From: Apteryx mantelli
Taxonomy: Eukaryota > Chordata > Aves > Apterygiformes > Apterygidae
NCBI RefSeq assembly: GCF_036417845.1
Contig: NC_089979.1
Location: 23,811,958 to 23,875,957 of the forward strand
Direction of reading: 5' to 3'
DNA length: 64,000 bases
The notes below the pieces were generated by a model that was given only the letters and a program-made list of their open reading frames with translations, was not told where the DNA came from and did not search any database. Positions 25,601 to 39,500 of this stretch are shown piece after piece. A program made the translations under genes and the position numbers. Within the stretch, counting starts at the first letter, position 1; each line of letters starts with the position of its first letter.

Positions 25601-28600
25601 ACTGTGCAAAGTATCTTTAATAAAGTACAGTCCTATAGACAAGTTCAGCTGCGGTATCAAGATGGATGCAATCCTTTCCCTTATAAGCTGGGGTTTGTAT
25701 CAGAGAACCAATAGATATTTTAGATTCCTTTCTGCACTAAACATTTATGCTATTTTTCTTTAAATTAAAACCCCAGCAGCTCTCTAGCAGGATGACATGA
25801 ATCTAAAACCTGGACACAAGAGCATGCTGTTCACTTCAGACAGTTGATATACCTAATTTACAGTGTTGATAGTTTTAAATATATGCACTTAGATAAAACT
25901 GACATTTCAAAAGCCTTCTTTAAGAATAGGAAATCTACAAAAGCCTTTCCTTCCTCCACAAATATTATGTATTTTACCATCAATTCTCTTACTTTAACTG
26001 AGAAATGAAAATCTACAAGGACCAAAATATTTTGCAACTTTTTCCAGAGTTCCTACCAAGAAATGTAATTGAATTTTGACTTTCAGAAGATGTATTGAAT
26101 TCAGTTTCAACATTATTACAAATATGTTTTCTGCATAGGGTTAGCATGTGGAATGCTTGCTTGGGCCTTTCCCTTTATTCATACTGCTGTGTGACTTTTT
26201 TTAACACCTCATTTCTGGCTTGAAAACAAGTAACTGCACTTTCCTCCTTAAAGAATCACAATGCCATTTCTTCCTACTGAAAGAAACTTTTATTTTTTAA
26301 ATGTATATTCTGCCCAACTTTCACAGATTTTATTAAAAATAAAGATGTCACTAAAAATACTGATGGAAAAGGCTTACATAACAATCTATATAGTCAACTG
26401 CTTTCTGACATAACAGTTCTTGAATGCATCTCACACTGCAGATTTCAAGGAGATGCAGCTGAATTTATCTAAGTATTTAATACATACTCACCAGTGTATC
26501 AGAGTTAAGAATCTGTCGCATAAAATCCAAAAAAGAAGAGGCCAGTTCACCTGTGTCTTTGCTAAAGCTACTTATTACTCGCTTTAATACAGTGTACAGA
26601 GCACTGCTGTGTTTTCTTAAGGAGCTGTTTGCACAATAAAAAAGAGAAAATACTTTATTAATGCATATATTGTGAACACATTCCAGTGCAACTTGCTGTA
26701 AGAAGAAAACAACATATATACAAAACAAGTATGGTAGTTTGATAATTATTAAGTTGGGGTTTGATTATGAAGTTGGAGCTTCATTGTTTTCTCTGTACTA
26801 ACCTGCTGTTCTCACTGGTGGTGTCGACAGATATTTCAGACTGCACATACAGTCATACATACTATAGCAATATCTCTAAAAACTGTAAGAAATGAAATTT
26901 CCAGCTCTGGTGGACATGGGATAGTAGTACAGAAATATTCACTTGCACAAGTGCCTCATGTATACAGCAGCACTATGCTTGTCATTACAATTTCATTGCA
27001 TCCCATGATGCTTAACTACAGGAACAAAACCAGAAAGGTAATCATCAATGTAGAAAGAGCAAGGCCACGTACTGAAGCCGGTAGCTAGACATATGGGAGT
27101 CGCAGAAACAAGAGGAGCTTTAACCTACTTAACTTTCGTTCATGGATAGTGCAGCTTCTTGCAGTCTGAGCAGCACAATTCCACAACATTACCTAGAAGA
27201 GTGGTTGGCACAGCCTTTTATTGGCGAGACTCCAGGTACCACCTTTTTCTCTTCTGGAGCCTCACAACACTTTTGCCCCTCTACACATCACCTTAATAGG
27301 AAGAAATGGGTCCAAACACAGAACAGGGGATAAAGTGTGAAAAGGACACAGTACTGTCCAATGCATGTGTATATTCCATTCAAAATGAAATGGACTCAAC
27401 AAAAGTAGTAACAAAATCCCCATTCCAAAAGGCCCAGTTCTCCATGATTAGGACACCCTGGAGAAGTGAAAGGTGCAAACTGAATCCCCTAAAAGAGAGG
27501 GAATGAGACACAGGTCTCCAACGTCCTGTGAAAGGGCTCTAACTACTAAGTTACTCTCAAAGGGCAGGCCACAAGTGCTATATCTCACTCTAATCCTCTT
27601 GCCTTGGAGTGGAGAAATGGAGGGCACAAATGTTTTTCATTTTTTTGTTTTCTGGGGGTTTTTTTTGAAAGAAAGCACTTCTGTGTGCATACTGCAGAAA
27701 TAATTCACAGTTAAAAAAATTCAAGTGAAGGGAGACCGAAGCACAGAGTAAAACACCAAAGCCCCAAGAAAATGAAAGTTCAGATGACTTATCCTCAGAA
27801 TTTCCTACTAGCCTAAGGCAACACCTTACTCAGTGTGTTGGATGTTGCTGATATTTCACTGTAAGATGCTTCATTTTTCGCACACAAGGTATAAAAGAGC
27901 TTAGGAACTTTTTCTTTATAGCAACCAAATGAAGAACTCTGCAGTGTTTAAAACCCTACCTAGATCAGAAGTGTGTTCATTTGATTATCCTCCCCTGCCC
28001 AAAACACACCAAAAAAAACAAAACAAAACAAAAAAAACACCACATACCCCAAAAAACCACTCACTTCTCAGTGGTCTTCCCAATGTTTTTTTTTTTCCTT
28101 CATTTTAAACTGTAAATCTTGCAGACTCATTAAATACAGTCTTTCTAGCACATCACTATTTCAATTATATTTTGGGCTCTTAGACAAAGTAGTAATTTAC
28201 AAAATTTCTAAAGCTTTCTAAACACATCACTGATTTCACATTACAGAAGTTTTTAAAAATCTTAAGTTCTCAGAGTTATCTTAAAATACCATACCTCTTT
28301 AAGTGATAGAAGCCATAGTCATGCTCTGTAAGGAACATCATTGTTCGGATACACGTCAACAGACAACTGTAACTGCTCTCAGCATTAGTTAATGTTTCCA
28401 TCAGGCAGTCACAAATTAAGGGCATCATCTCTTTGCTTGGTAAGGAATTGGAAAGCTGTTCTAATTCAGAGACAGAACCTTCCGACGAACTTGGTATAAT
28501 GAGTGCAATATCCTGTAAGAAGTGATTATTATATATAGAGTAAAAAATTCATTCAGTATACCAGCAATAAATATAAATCAAACATTAATTCAGAAAACAC

Positions 28601-30485
28601 TAAATTCTCTCGCTACCCCTCTATTGTCTTAATCCTGTATTTGACAGAGTTGATCACTAACCATTAAAACACTAACCCAGTGTATCCTTTTTAATTTGAT
28701 TCTTTTAAGAGTTACAAACAATTATTGTTTTTTAAAAATATAAAAGCTTCAAAGGCTAAAAAGTAAGAGCAAAGCCATAACTAAAAGCCAAACTGTCACT
28801 GAATAATGTCTCATACTTGCATATAGTTTCTTGCTTAGGTAGTCAAACTGTCCCCTTATTTCAAAATATTCATCAAAATTAAGAGGTTGTAAATACCACC
28901 TGGAAAGTTTAAGATCTATTGTCCCCTCCATGTTTTATGCAACATAAAACAAGATTTTACAATGAATTTGCATGGGCAAACAGTTCGTATTTATTTATAC
29001 GCATATGCCTGACTGATCTCTTTACTGGCCAACAATGCCCAAATGTCTTTTGCATAAATGGGTAAGCACTATAGCAAATAAATACATGCAGCTAGTAAGA
29101 CAGACAGTAACATGTAAATCTATGCATGCAACCAATGAGAAACTACCTGGTCTAGTCCATGAATCAATTGTCAGGTAACATTTCTTATTTTGCTATAGTA
29201 ATGATACTTGGTTTTAATGGTGGAATTTTATGGTAACGGCATATCATTCTTATTTTTTGCTTATATCTTTACATTTGGAATAAGTTCTTAAGAGGTTTCA
29301 GCCAGATAGCTAAGAGAGAAACATTTATTCAACTGGGTAAAAGGTAATCATTGCCAATGACCCATGTTCCAAAATCTTCCGACAAAGAGAGATAACATCC
29401 CTCTCAGCTGGAAGGACAGTCAGTCTCTGTGCCATTCAGTTCTTAGTCTTTAATGAGCTAGAATAGTGTGTCTACTGCAAAAGAGATATCACAAATAAAA
29501 GGATTTACATTCAAGAGCAACAAGACCCACAGCAAGTCTGTCAAAGCAGCCAACCATACAAGCTTTCTCTTTTTGTGTTGTAACAATGTTGATGGGGCTT
29601 TTCTTTTGGAAAAAACAGGCACCTAAGAAATAACCTCACTAAACTTGTCGCCTATAATTAAAATTTCCACAGACATTATGCATTAAATATATAAATACCT
29701 GATCACAGAGGGACTGCAAAAGGGAAGCTACACATTCAGCACTCTGTTGATGAACAACATTGTCCCCAGCCGATCGCATTAAAGCCAAGAGCTCCTGGAA
29801 AACTTCTACATATTTTTCATCACCTTTACTATTTCCATTGATTAGATGCAAAATAGATGATTTACAAGCTTTGTGTGAAGCCAGGGCATCCAATAAAGCA
29901 AGTAATCGGGTGGTCTGTCCAGTGTATTGTTTCTCTTTCTCTTCTGTGCTGCTGAAAGGAAGTCAATGCACTTTGAATATGTAGGAAAAGCTGTTTTAAA
30001 GTGATTTTTAAAACTGTAAGAGCAACCATTACAAGAGTCATATAATTCTGCATTTTAAACAAAACACCTAGTTTACGTACTTAAACTTCTAGTTTTAGTA
30101 TTCTTGGAAAACTGCTCAAATTCCACTAGATGACTTTTGGTTGTATTATAAATTAACTAATCTACCATTCATTTTACATACTATACTGCATCTAATTATA
30201 TGTGGCTAAATATGCTTTTAAACAAATGGTACTCTTTGTTTCAATAACTTCTGAAATAGTGGTGGTCAACTTCTTCCTGCTTACAGACATCTACACATTT
30301 TCCAGTTGAGATGCACATCTCAACACAGTAAGTTCTACCCTACTGACAGTAGGCCTACTTTCTCATTTATTTCAAATAGACCCTTTAGAAGTAGTCCACA
30401 GAAACAGAAAAGGTTGTATAGGGCCTTGAAAAACACCTTCCTAAAACACTTACTATAAACTTATAATGTGAAACTGTGTATACTG

Positions 30486-30523
<38 letters not shown>

Positions 30524-33500
30524 CAGACATGGTTGGTTGGCAACATTAAGCAGTATGTACTGGACTGAGAACTCACTCAAGTTCACAAAGGATAAATGAT
30601 ACTTCTGAAGTTAAGTATTTTTCTCCTGATAAACCTACTGCACAGAACAAGGGTGAATTTATAGTTCATTAAAAAAAATCTTTGCAACAGAAAACAAATA
30701 CCTTTGCAGATCTTCTACAATAAGATCCAACACAGTCCTCATGATAAGAAGGGCAGTAGGTGAAGCCAAATCACACAACTGAACACAAATACGTCTCAAC
30801 ATGTGCTGAATAGGCTGGCAAGACGAACCAGAGAAAGATCGAACTATCTCTTGTAGCAGCTTCGCTTGAACATGAAGGTGCATGCTCCACAGCTTCCTGG
30901 TGTTGAGTGCCACTGAAATATCATGTGGCTCGATGACCTGCAGGAATAGAAGAATAGAAGGGTTTTGCTTTCAACATCTATCATAAAACCTGAATTCTAC
31001 CACAAGGCATAAATAAATACAAAATACTGTGTTCATCAAAAACATGCAATGCCATTTTCATTAACATCACTGAATGACAAGGCTGAATTTGATCACAAAA
31101 TAACAAATTAAACAAGTAATTCCAACAAATTAGGTATTCCTTTGGAAACACCTGTAGTCACACATCTTTTATGTCGACTTATTTGTTAAAGATAACAAAT
31201 TCAAGATTCATGACAAAAGAAGGGAGAGTCTTAATACAGCAGGAGTTCAGCATTCAGTGTTAAATTCAAAGGCTTCAGAATCAATCATTTAAGTAATACA
31301 ATGAAATTCTAGAGAACTTGATAAGGGTCAAAAGAACAACATATAACCATTAATTTAAAAAGATGTTCCAAGTAAGAACAGTTTTGTTTCTGATGAAGAA
31401 AGAAATGCATCTCCAACCAATCTGTCCGAACACAACTGCTTTATAGAAACTTTAATTCATCCTTTCATAAATCTGTTTTTTCCACAAGTAAGAATGGTCT
31501 AAAGGGTTATGCATAATTACAAGTCTTCAAAAACTAAATAAATCTGAATTATACCTGAGTTGTCTGCATGGGTAGTGGAAGAGGCAACAATTCTGAAAGC
31601 AGTATAAGTCCAGAGAAAAAGCCTTCAGGAATTCTCAAAATTGAAGAGAGAACTTCTTTCAGCATTAAAGACCAAGTATTATTCGCCAAAGTTTCTTCTG
31701 AAATGGTAAGTTTTTCATTAACACCCTGTGTAAAAGTCAGTAAGATATCAACAATGTCATTCTGAATTTTTTGTTCATCGCTGTCTAAGCGGCCTGAGAG
31801 GGGAATAGAACACAGGAGCATGTGTAAGGAGACAAGCGCTGACGGAACCCGCATGTCTTTGAATTCAAAAGATCCACCCCTCAGCAGTTCCGTGAGCATT
31901 GTTTTGAGGAGAGTAAGTGTACAGCGGGCCATAGAAATAGTAGTAACTCTGTGAAGCGTGGTGCCCATGTTGACATGGAGTCGCCAAGGCTGAATTAGTA
32001 TGCTGTTCAGCTTCTGTAGAACCCGAATGAAGGTGTCCATTCCTTCAGAGGAAAAGAGCTGAATAACTGCAAGATTCCATTTAAGATCTTTCTGTTGACC
32101 TGTGCAGAAAAGAAATAACATTTCTGTACATCAAATTTCTCTTGGGCAATCACAGTTACGCTTCAGACATGGTTAAGAAAGCTGAGATTTCTGTGTTAAG
32201 TGGTACAAATACATCTGTCATACCTTCTACCAGAGGTGGCGGACATGCAACGTGGCAAAGAACACGAAGTGCAGTAGGAAGACCAACTCCATCTGGGGTC
32301 ATCAAACTGTCAATATTCTTAAAACAAAACAAAAAATGAACCTGTATTACAAGAGAGAACTTTATGACAAATATTTCACTAGCTTAGTTTTCTGAACTGG
32401 AATAAATATATAGCTCGGCCATCAGCTCCTCAATCACCAAGACACCTAATTACACAGATGAGCAAATCTAACACAACATAGACAGAACATGGATCTTAGT
32501 GCCACTCATTTCCCACTTTTTGAAAAAGCAGGTCCACTCTGCACTAATTCTCATCACATTCTGATAATCTGCAGCTATACAATGAGCTTTAATAGACATG
32601 GGAACCAACGTATCAAAAACTCCACCAGAACAAAGGGCTTGAAAATTAGTTATGGACCAAGGGCTATTATTGTTTAAAATATGTATTTACATCCATTTAT
32701 CATCCACTGACTAACACGTGCCTCTATGGAAGAGAATGGAGTCTTCAAGAGTCTTCAAGACTCTTTTCCAGAAGGCAGTTAGCCATCTAACAGAATCAAA
32801 AAAAAAATCAGCCTTTATGTTTCAGCTATCTCCAATATGACCACTTTCTTACATTCTTTACTCCCAATAAAAGTATGTTTCAGATGGATTTTCAAGCAAA
32901 AAGGGAAAGTAACAGCTAATGCTAAAACTGTGTTTCAGTGGAGTCCCCTGAAAGGGGAGAATTATCCTCTGGGAGACAGTTTCAGGAGAAACCAGTGGGA
33001 AGCCCCTTTCAGCTTGTCTATTGAAAAAGTAAGTACTCTCTATTTGGCCTTGGGAAGTAACTGAAGCTGCTAGATGGACAACTGCTGTCTGCTCATTACA
33101 GCTGAAAATGGAGCTTGTCTTGTTAATTCCCAAGAACGGGCAGCTGACCACTCAAGCACCTATGCTGACCCCTCTTCAGACTGTTAATACGCATCCCCAT
33201 GCCATAAGTTCCCAACGCACAGGTCCAGGGTACAGGTTTCTATAGTCCAGAGGAACATCTTTATACTCACTGGTTGCATTTACAGAAGTAGTGTACTAAC
33301 AGTTTCACCTCACTTTATGTATAGCCATGACAATATGCAAACTAGTAAGGAAAAAAGAAAAGACTTACAATAGCAAGTCTTTGAGCAAAGATTCAAAAGA
33401 AAGAAGTAGCTACGTAGTTTGGGAACAAGGCCGTGCATAAAACAACATGATCTACCTTATTCTTAACAGGATTTCTCTTTTTTTTTTTCCTCGTTACCAG

Positions 33501-36500
33501 ACTTGAGATACAGTTCTTTGAGTGTTGCAGACAACCACAGCAGGGTGTGCTAACAATCTAGCTTTCAGAAGGCCACCCCAGCTTTAAGAAGCAACCTCAG
33601 TTCTGAATTAATTCCTTTGGCTCCTTGCACACCTGAGATAGACTAGTCTAAGGTTCTTGTCTCTAATGAAGGATTACTGGCTTATCTCTAAGGCACACAC
33701 CTATCCTAAGTCCATTTTGGGTTTCACTTGGTCTTCCAAGAGACCTCTGTATTTGGCTTTGGAAATCCTGTTCCTGTTTAGATGACTAAGGCATATCCTT
33801 TAAAATCCTTCAGGTTTAAAATATTCCATACATCATGTATCTTAGCTCCATTCTGTAAGCCTTTGTGCATTCTCAGATTTTGATAGAGACCCTATGCAGC
33901 TTCTTCAGATGTTATTATGAAGATTAAAAAAAAGCACTAGAGTAACTTGCTTACCCTACATGAGATTAGAATAAACTGCTGCTCCCTTCTATTGCCACCT
34001 TGGAGATTTCTTCATTAGGGAAAAAAAAATCAGTTTAGAATGAAGTCCCATCTGAATAGAGCAAAAATTCTAAGCTCCCGTCTGAATAGAGCAAAAATTC
34101 TAAGCTGAACTAAGCTACGGTATGTGCAATTTTCAAGTTTTGCTGGCGAAAGACTGAAAGTATATTCTTCAAGTCAAATTAACAAAATTAAGCACTGAGC
34201 AAATAACGTATGTGTCATGTCCCATATCTTTAAAAAATTTATTAAAAACACTGAAAAGAATAACATTTTAAGTTCTCATCACCCCTTTTCCAAAAACCTA
34301 CCTAAGGCAAACATATCTTTTTAGAATAACACTTACTCAAGTTTTGGTTTTAGTTACTGTAAGTATTCTCCAAAACTTAAGTTCAATTATTCCACTTTTT
34401 GGTAAGCATTCACAAATATAGCAGAAGAAAAAGAAAAGAGGGTCAAGGTTTGCTTTGTGGTTTTATGGCAAGCTAAAAGATTAAAATGGTTGGATCTTTG
34501 CAGGGATAGAAGAAGAGGAAATTTCAGAACAGGCAAAAAACTTCCAGTAATTTTAGCCAAACCCTTCCAAAATCCAGCAGTTTTAGTGTCTCCGAGACAG
34601 CCACAACAGTTCCACCCAAAAAAAGTTGAGTAGCAGTACAATTTTGAAGAGGACTGAAACAAGCTATTATTTTACAGATTTTTTTTTTATATATATGTTT
34701 TTTCACATGACTGTAGAATGCCTCTTCATCCCCATGACATTGCTGGATGACCTGACAGCTTTTCTAATTAAACTCTTGAAATTCTTTTTTGCACCTTCTG
34801 GTTTTCAGGTCAGCTCCTGCTTACAGTCTTTGTAATATATTAGAACATACCTTTTCTATTTTGATCACAGCAATGAAGTCATTCTCGATCACTGTATAGT
34901 AGCAGATCTAACACTTAAAGTTTTTCAACTAATGAGAACGTACTGTAAACCAAAAATTTGTATCATTTAAATCAAAGTTTTTATATTTTGTTTTGCTACT
35001 TGAGTGTCTGGATTGAAAGACTCAGAATCAGAAACAATAGAGAAAAATGCATATAAAAAAGGATCCTTCATTTTTCCAAATTACATCTTGATAGTTCGCA
35101 TAATGAGATAAACTTTGCATCACTCATTTATCTTAGTTTTGGTTACATTAAGATAAGTAAGGGCAAGAACTGGCCTAGAGCATAAGCTTTAATAAAAACA
35201 TACATTTTGGATAATAATATACATTTTTAAGCAATCATGTTAGTACAAACATGAGAAGATAAATACTAAACTAAAAAAACGTGCAAGATCATAGGGCATC
35301 ACTAAAAGTTAGCACTATCAGTATTTTACTAACCTGTTTAATATATTCAATGAGATTTGGAATACAGTTAATTTCAAATCTAAGATTTTTCAAAGGTTCA
35401 AGCCACTTGCTAAGCTCTGGGGGAAAAAAAAAGAAAAAGTTACTTACATTTAATCAAATATCTTGTCAATGCATTTAGTAACATAAAACTTTCTGAAATA
35501 CAAATACACTTAAATTACACAACAGGTGCTAAGCCCAAATGTGAAATTTGAGGCACACACTGTAGTTATAGCCAGCTGAAAAGCATCACTGAAAAAAATA
35601 AGACTTCAGAACAGTTGATAGATCTCTTGTTCATGGATAAAACTCTGCTCAGATCAAGCTGAACACTCATATAATTTTCAGCTTATTCTTTGTATTATCT
35701 GTGATTAAATGTATTTTATAAAGTACACTAAGGGTCCCACTATCATTAAAGAAAAAGACAAGGACCAAAGCACATTCCCCTTGATGTACATAACAGGTTG
35801 CTACAAACTGATTCCAAACCTTCCGTTAAGCGCCCAAACGGAGCTTGTCCCTGCTAGTAGGACATGTTCTCTCTGAAAGTTCTTATACACTGACATACTC
35901 TTAGTCCAAAACAACCTGAATGTCCTAACCTCTTGGGCAACTTTTCAAAACCCATTGTTCCTAAAAAAATATTCAGAAGAATGTGAAGGTTCGAAGGTCA
36001 AACAGCTGGGAACTGACAACTATTTTCAGTTTGACTTCATGATTTGGTTTAATAAACTAGCCCCTCTTCTCATGAAATGGTCTAATGAGCAGGCAAAGAG
36101 AAAAGAAATAAGAGTCCAGCAGAAGAGGAAATCAAACTAAAACTTCTGAAGAGTTCTGCTTTCTTTTAGTGCATTTAAGCTTTGGAAGAAATTAATGGTA
36201 CCTCTATACCAGTCAGTTAGCAGTGGAGAGAACATCCCTGCACACCACAGCTTCACTGTTCAGGTGCCAGAATGGTCTCCAGCAGCATTTTGTTTGACCA
36301 GATCCATTCCCAATACTCAGACCTGATCTGTGAATCAGCACAAGCCAGGGAATGTCCCCAAGAGGTAATTTGGAGACCAAAAGTTTTAATAATAGGGACC
36401 TAGACCATGCCAGTTGGTCTAGCTGCCACAAAACAGTCCCAGGAACATTCCTTTTCTTAGTATATACACAGCCTACATCGCCAAAGGAAACAACCAAAGT

Positions 36501-39500
36501 CAAGTCAGCTCACTGACTGACTAGTCCATTTCTACTAAAACTTGCTGCCCTAAGTTATTTTCAACACAGAAGTAACTGCAAACTTCCTGTAATCATCCAA
36601 AATTCAGAGTAGTTAATATTACTTGAAAAATATTTTAACTAGAAAGAATTTCCCATTGAACTCTCATTAAAAGAAAAGAATTACACATCTTCTCAGTGAC
36701 TCAACTAAACAGATGCAGCTGGAAAAGGAATTTCATTATATACATTATCCAAACCAGATGATTGTGAAGTACCAATTACCCACATATAAAAGGTTTCTTC
36801 TATACATTCAAACAATTCAGTTGATAATGACACATACTGTACCTTGCAATTTGGTGTTATTTTCGTCTGCCTTACAAAGCTTCAGCAAAGGCGCTGAGTG
36901 CTGTTCCAGCATTTGGACATCACTGGAAGATTGAACCACCAGCAAAACAAGGATGCAGGCATAATTATAAGCAACTGACTTCTTGGACTTTGAGTCCCTG
37001 AAACATGAATAAAGATTTTCTTTAAGTCTCAGCTAACGCAACTGGGATTTCTTAGATTACTCATTCTCTGACCCTTGGTAATCTACCTACAGAACTCTTG
37101 CCTTCACCAAGGCTTGCACCATATAATTATCATCAAAAAAAAAAACCCAACAGTTTTCTCCTATACTATTTGAAAAATGAAAGCTCTTTGATTTACATTT
37201 ACTTCAGCATTCAGAAAGGAGGAGAACTGTGAGCACTCACTAGAATCAAGTAGCAAGCAAATCTTTTTCCGTAACTTTGTCTGCTTTTCAAATCTTGCTC
37301 TAAAAGCAGTGCAACCTAAGTAGTAGCACTGCCTGTCCAGAGAAAAGAATGACTGTGTTTTTAACACTTATAAAAACTTCAAGAACTGAGAGATACCCAC
37401 CTCACCCCAGACAGATCTGCAATGCTCAGTTTCCCCAGGCCTTGTTTCACAGTCAAATGTTATGCTTGAATGAAAACTGTCCTTATTAATCTTTTCTTAT
37501 CAGTCAAAAGTCTGACATATATCATAGCAACTCTCTGGATGACCTACATAATCTCTGGGAATTAGGTACTTGATCACAAATGACAGGCCTGATTTTCTAT
37601 TATGCTGTTCTACTTAAAAGTTTTTATAAAAAGATCATGGTCTAACAGAATGAAAGTTTTTTTAGATTTACTGAACTGTTTTTAGGGGTAGATACTTTTT
37701 AAATGTAAAAACCTAAAGAAGGTAAATAAATATATAAATTACCCTAAGGCTTCTTTGGAATAGTACTCCATTAAAGTTGTAAGACTTTGGAGGTTCTTCT
37801 CCAGACTGAATACGTGAGCCACAGCAGATCGTCCTACAGGGTTAAAGGTAATCAAGTAGAGGTTGTGAAGTGTTCCCAGCAGATCCGAATGGTCAGTTTC
37901 TTCACTGGCTGTGCACCGCTGAAAGTGGCAGAATAATTCAGAAATGCACTGTAAAGTCTGGGTTGAATGCAGGAGCCACAGGGCAAAAGTATCCTCGTTT
38001 GCACCATCTGACTGGAGACCTTCCTCTTGATCTGGATCAGACAACTGACAAAGTGCTCTAACCAACAAGTTTGTTGCTTCGTACTCAGCAAGAAAAAAAA
38101 GAAGACCCTTCTGCGACTGTGCCAGGAAACGCAATACATCTCGTATAGCTGGAAGCACACCTGGATGAGCGCTTGTCACTGGAATAGACAGTAGCAAAGT
38201 AATGCATTCCAAGAAATGGTGACTATGAAGATACCTGCAAAAATGTACAGGAAAAGAATCAGCAATATTACAACCATCTGTCAACACTGTACTACAACAG
38301 AATATAAAATTAAATGCTTCCTAGCTTCAGCATCTATTCTTCTATAGATTGCGAGAAGTAACAACAAATTATGAAGTAGTAAAAAAATTCTAATCATAAA
38401 AAATATAATTGCTATAATAGCTACAAGAGCTAAATCTGACATATAAAGTACTGATTATAAAAAAAACAAACACTGAACCACCTTATCAACGCACAAAAAA
38501 CTTTGTCTTTTATTAAATTCATTAAATTTGAATTATCATTAACACTGGGTTTGTAGTATTTTAATGTGCTAAGAAAACAATCATTAAAGCATATGAAAGG
38601 GGTACTTTGAAGGCTGTTTTCTTTTAGATACTTAGATTCAGCTCTGACCTACACTGCTACTACCAAAGAAACCTGTGAGTGTTAAGAGAAGTACTTTCTA
38701 GACGGAAACTTGCTAACAGAGAATTAACCAATGGTAATTTTTAGATGGCTGAATGCAGACAGGCCTCAGCTCCTCTCCCCATGCTCTGAAACGGCAAGCC
38801 ACGCTGACACAACTACATGACTTCCAACGAGGGCTGGATTACATATCTTGCCAGTTCAGCATACAGACAAAGATGTTGCAGTTTGGTTTTATCCATATGC
38901 ATAGATATGTCCCAAGACCACAAGGTGATAAAACTCCAGATCCATAACAATCCTCAACTATGCACTTGTACAGTACCTAGCCCAGCTGTCCAGGATCTGT
39001 GAATGGGACTGAAGTGATAGCACAGTACCACTAATAACAAGATGTTAACTTTCCATCATGGGCACCATTGACTCAATTGAGAGCCAATAAACTAACAGTT
39101 AACATTAATTGTTGAACTCCCTCAGACTTTTATGAGAAAAATCCAGAATCCTTTGGTAAAGTACAAACTGAAAAAATCTAGAAAAACGTTAGTCAACAAG
39201 GTCATCCCTAACAATTATCTCTAGCAAACTGGGGGGGAAAAACACACCAGAAAGTGAACTTGCAACTGTCATACCTAAACAGGACAGGGTAAGGATCATC
39301 CCTTTCTGGAGGGCCTGTAATGCGTGCCATGGTTGGGAAGGATTTCACAGGTGGCTGAATCATTGTATGAGGAGCAGTTTCCATCAAATGGAAGATTTCT
39401 TCAAGAAGGCTAACAAGCTTTTCCACCTCTCCTTCACTTATATTAGAAGATTCCAAAAGATGATCCATATCCATGGGAGCCTCCACATCGTTTTCATATT

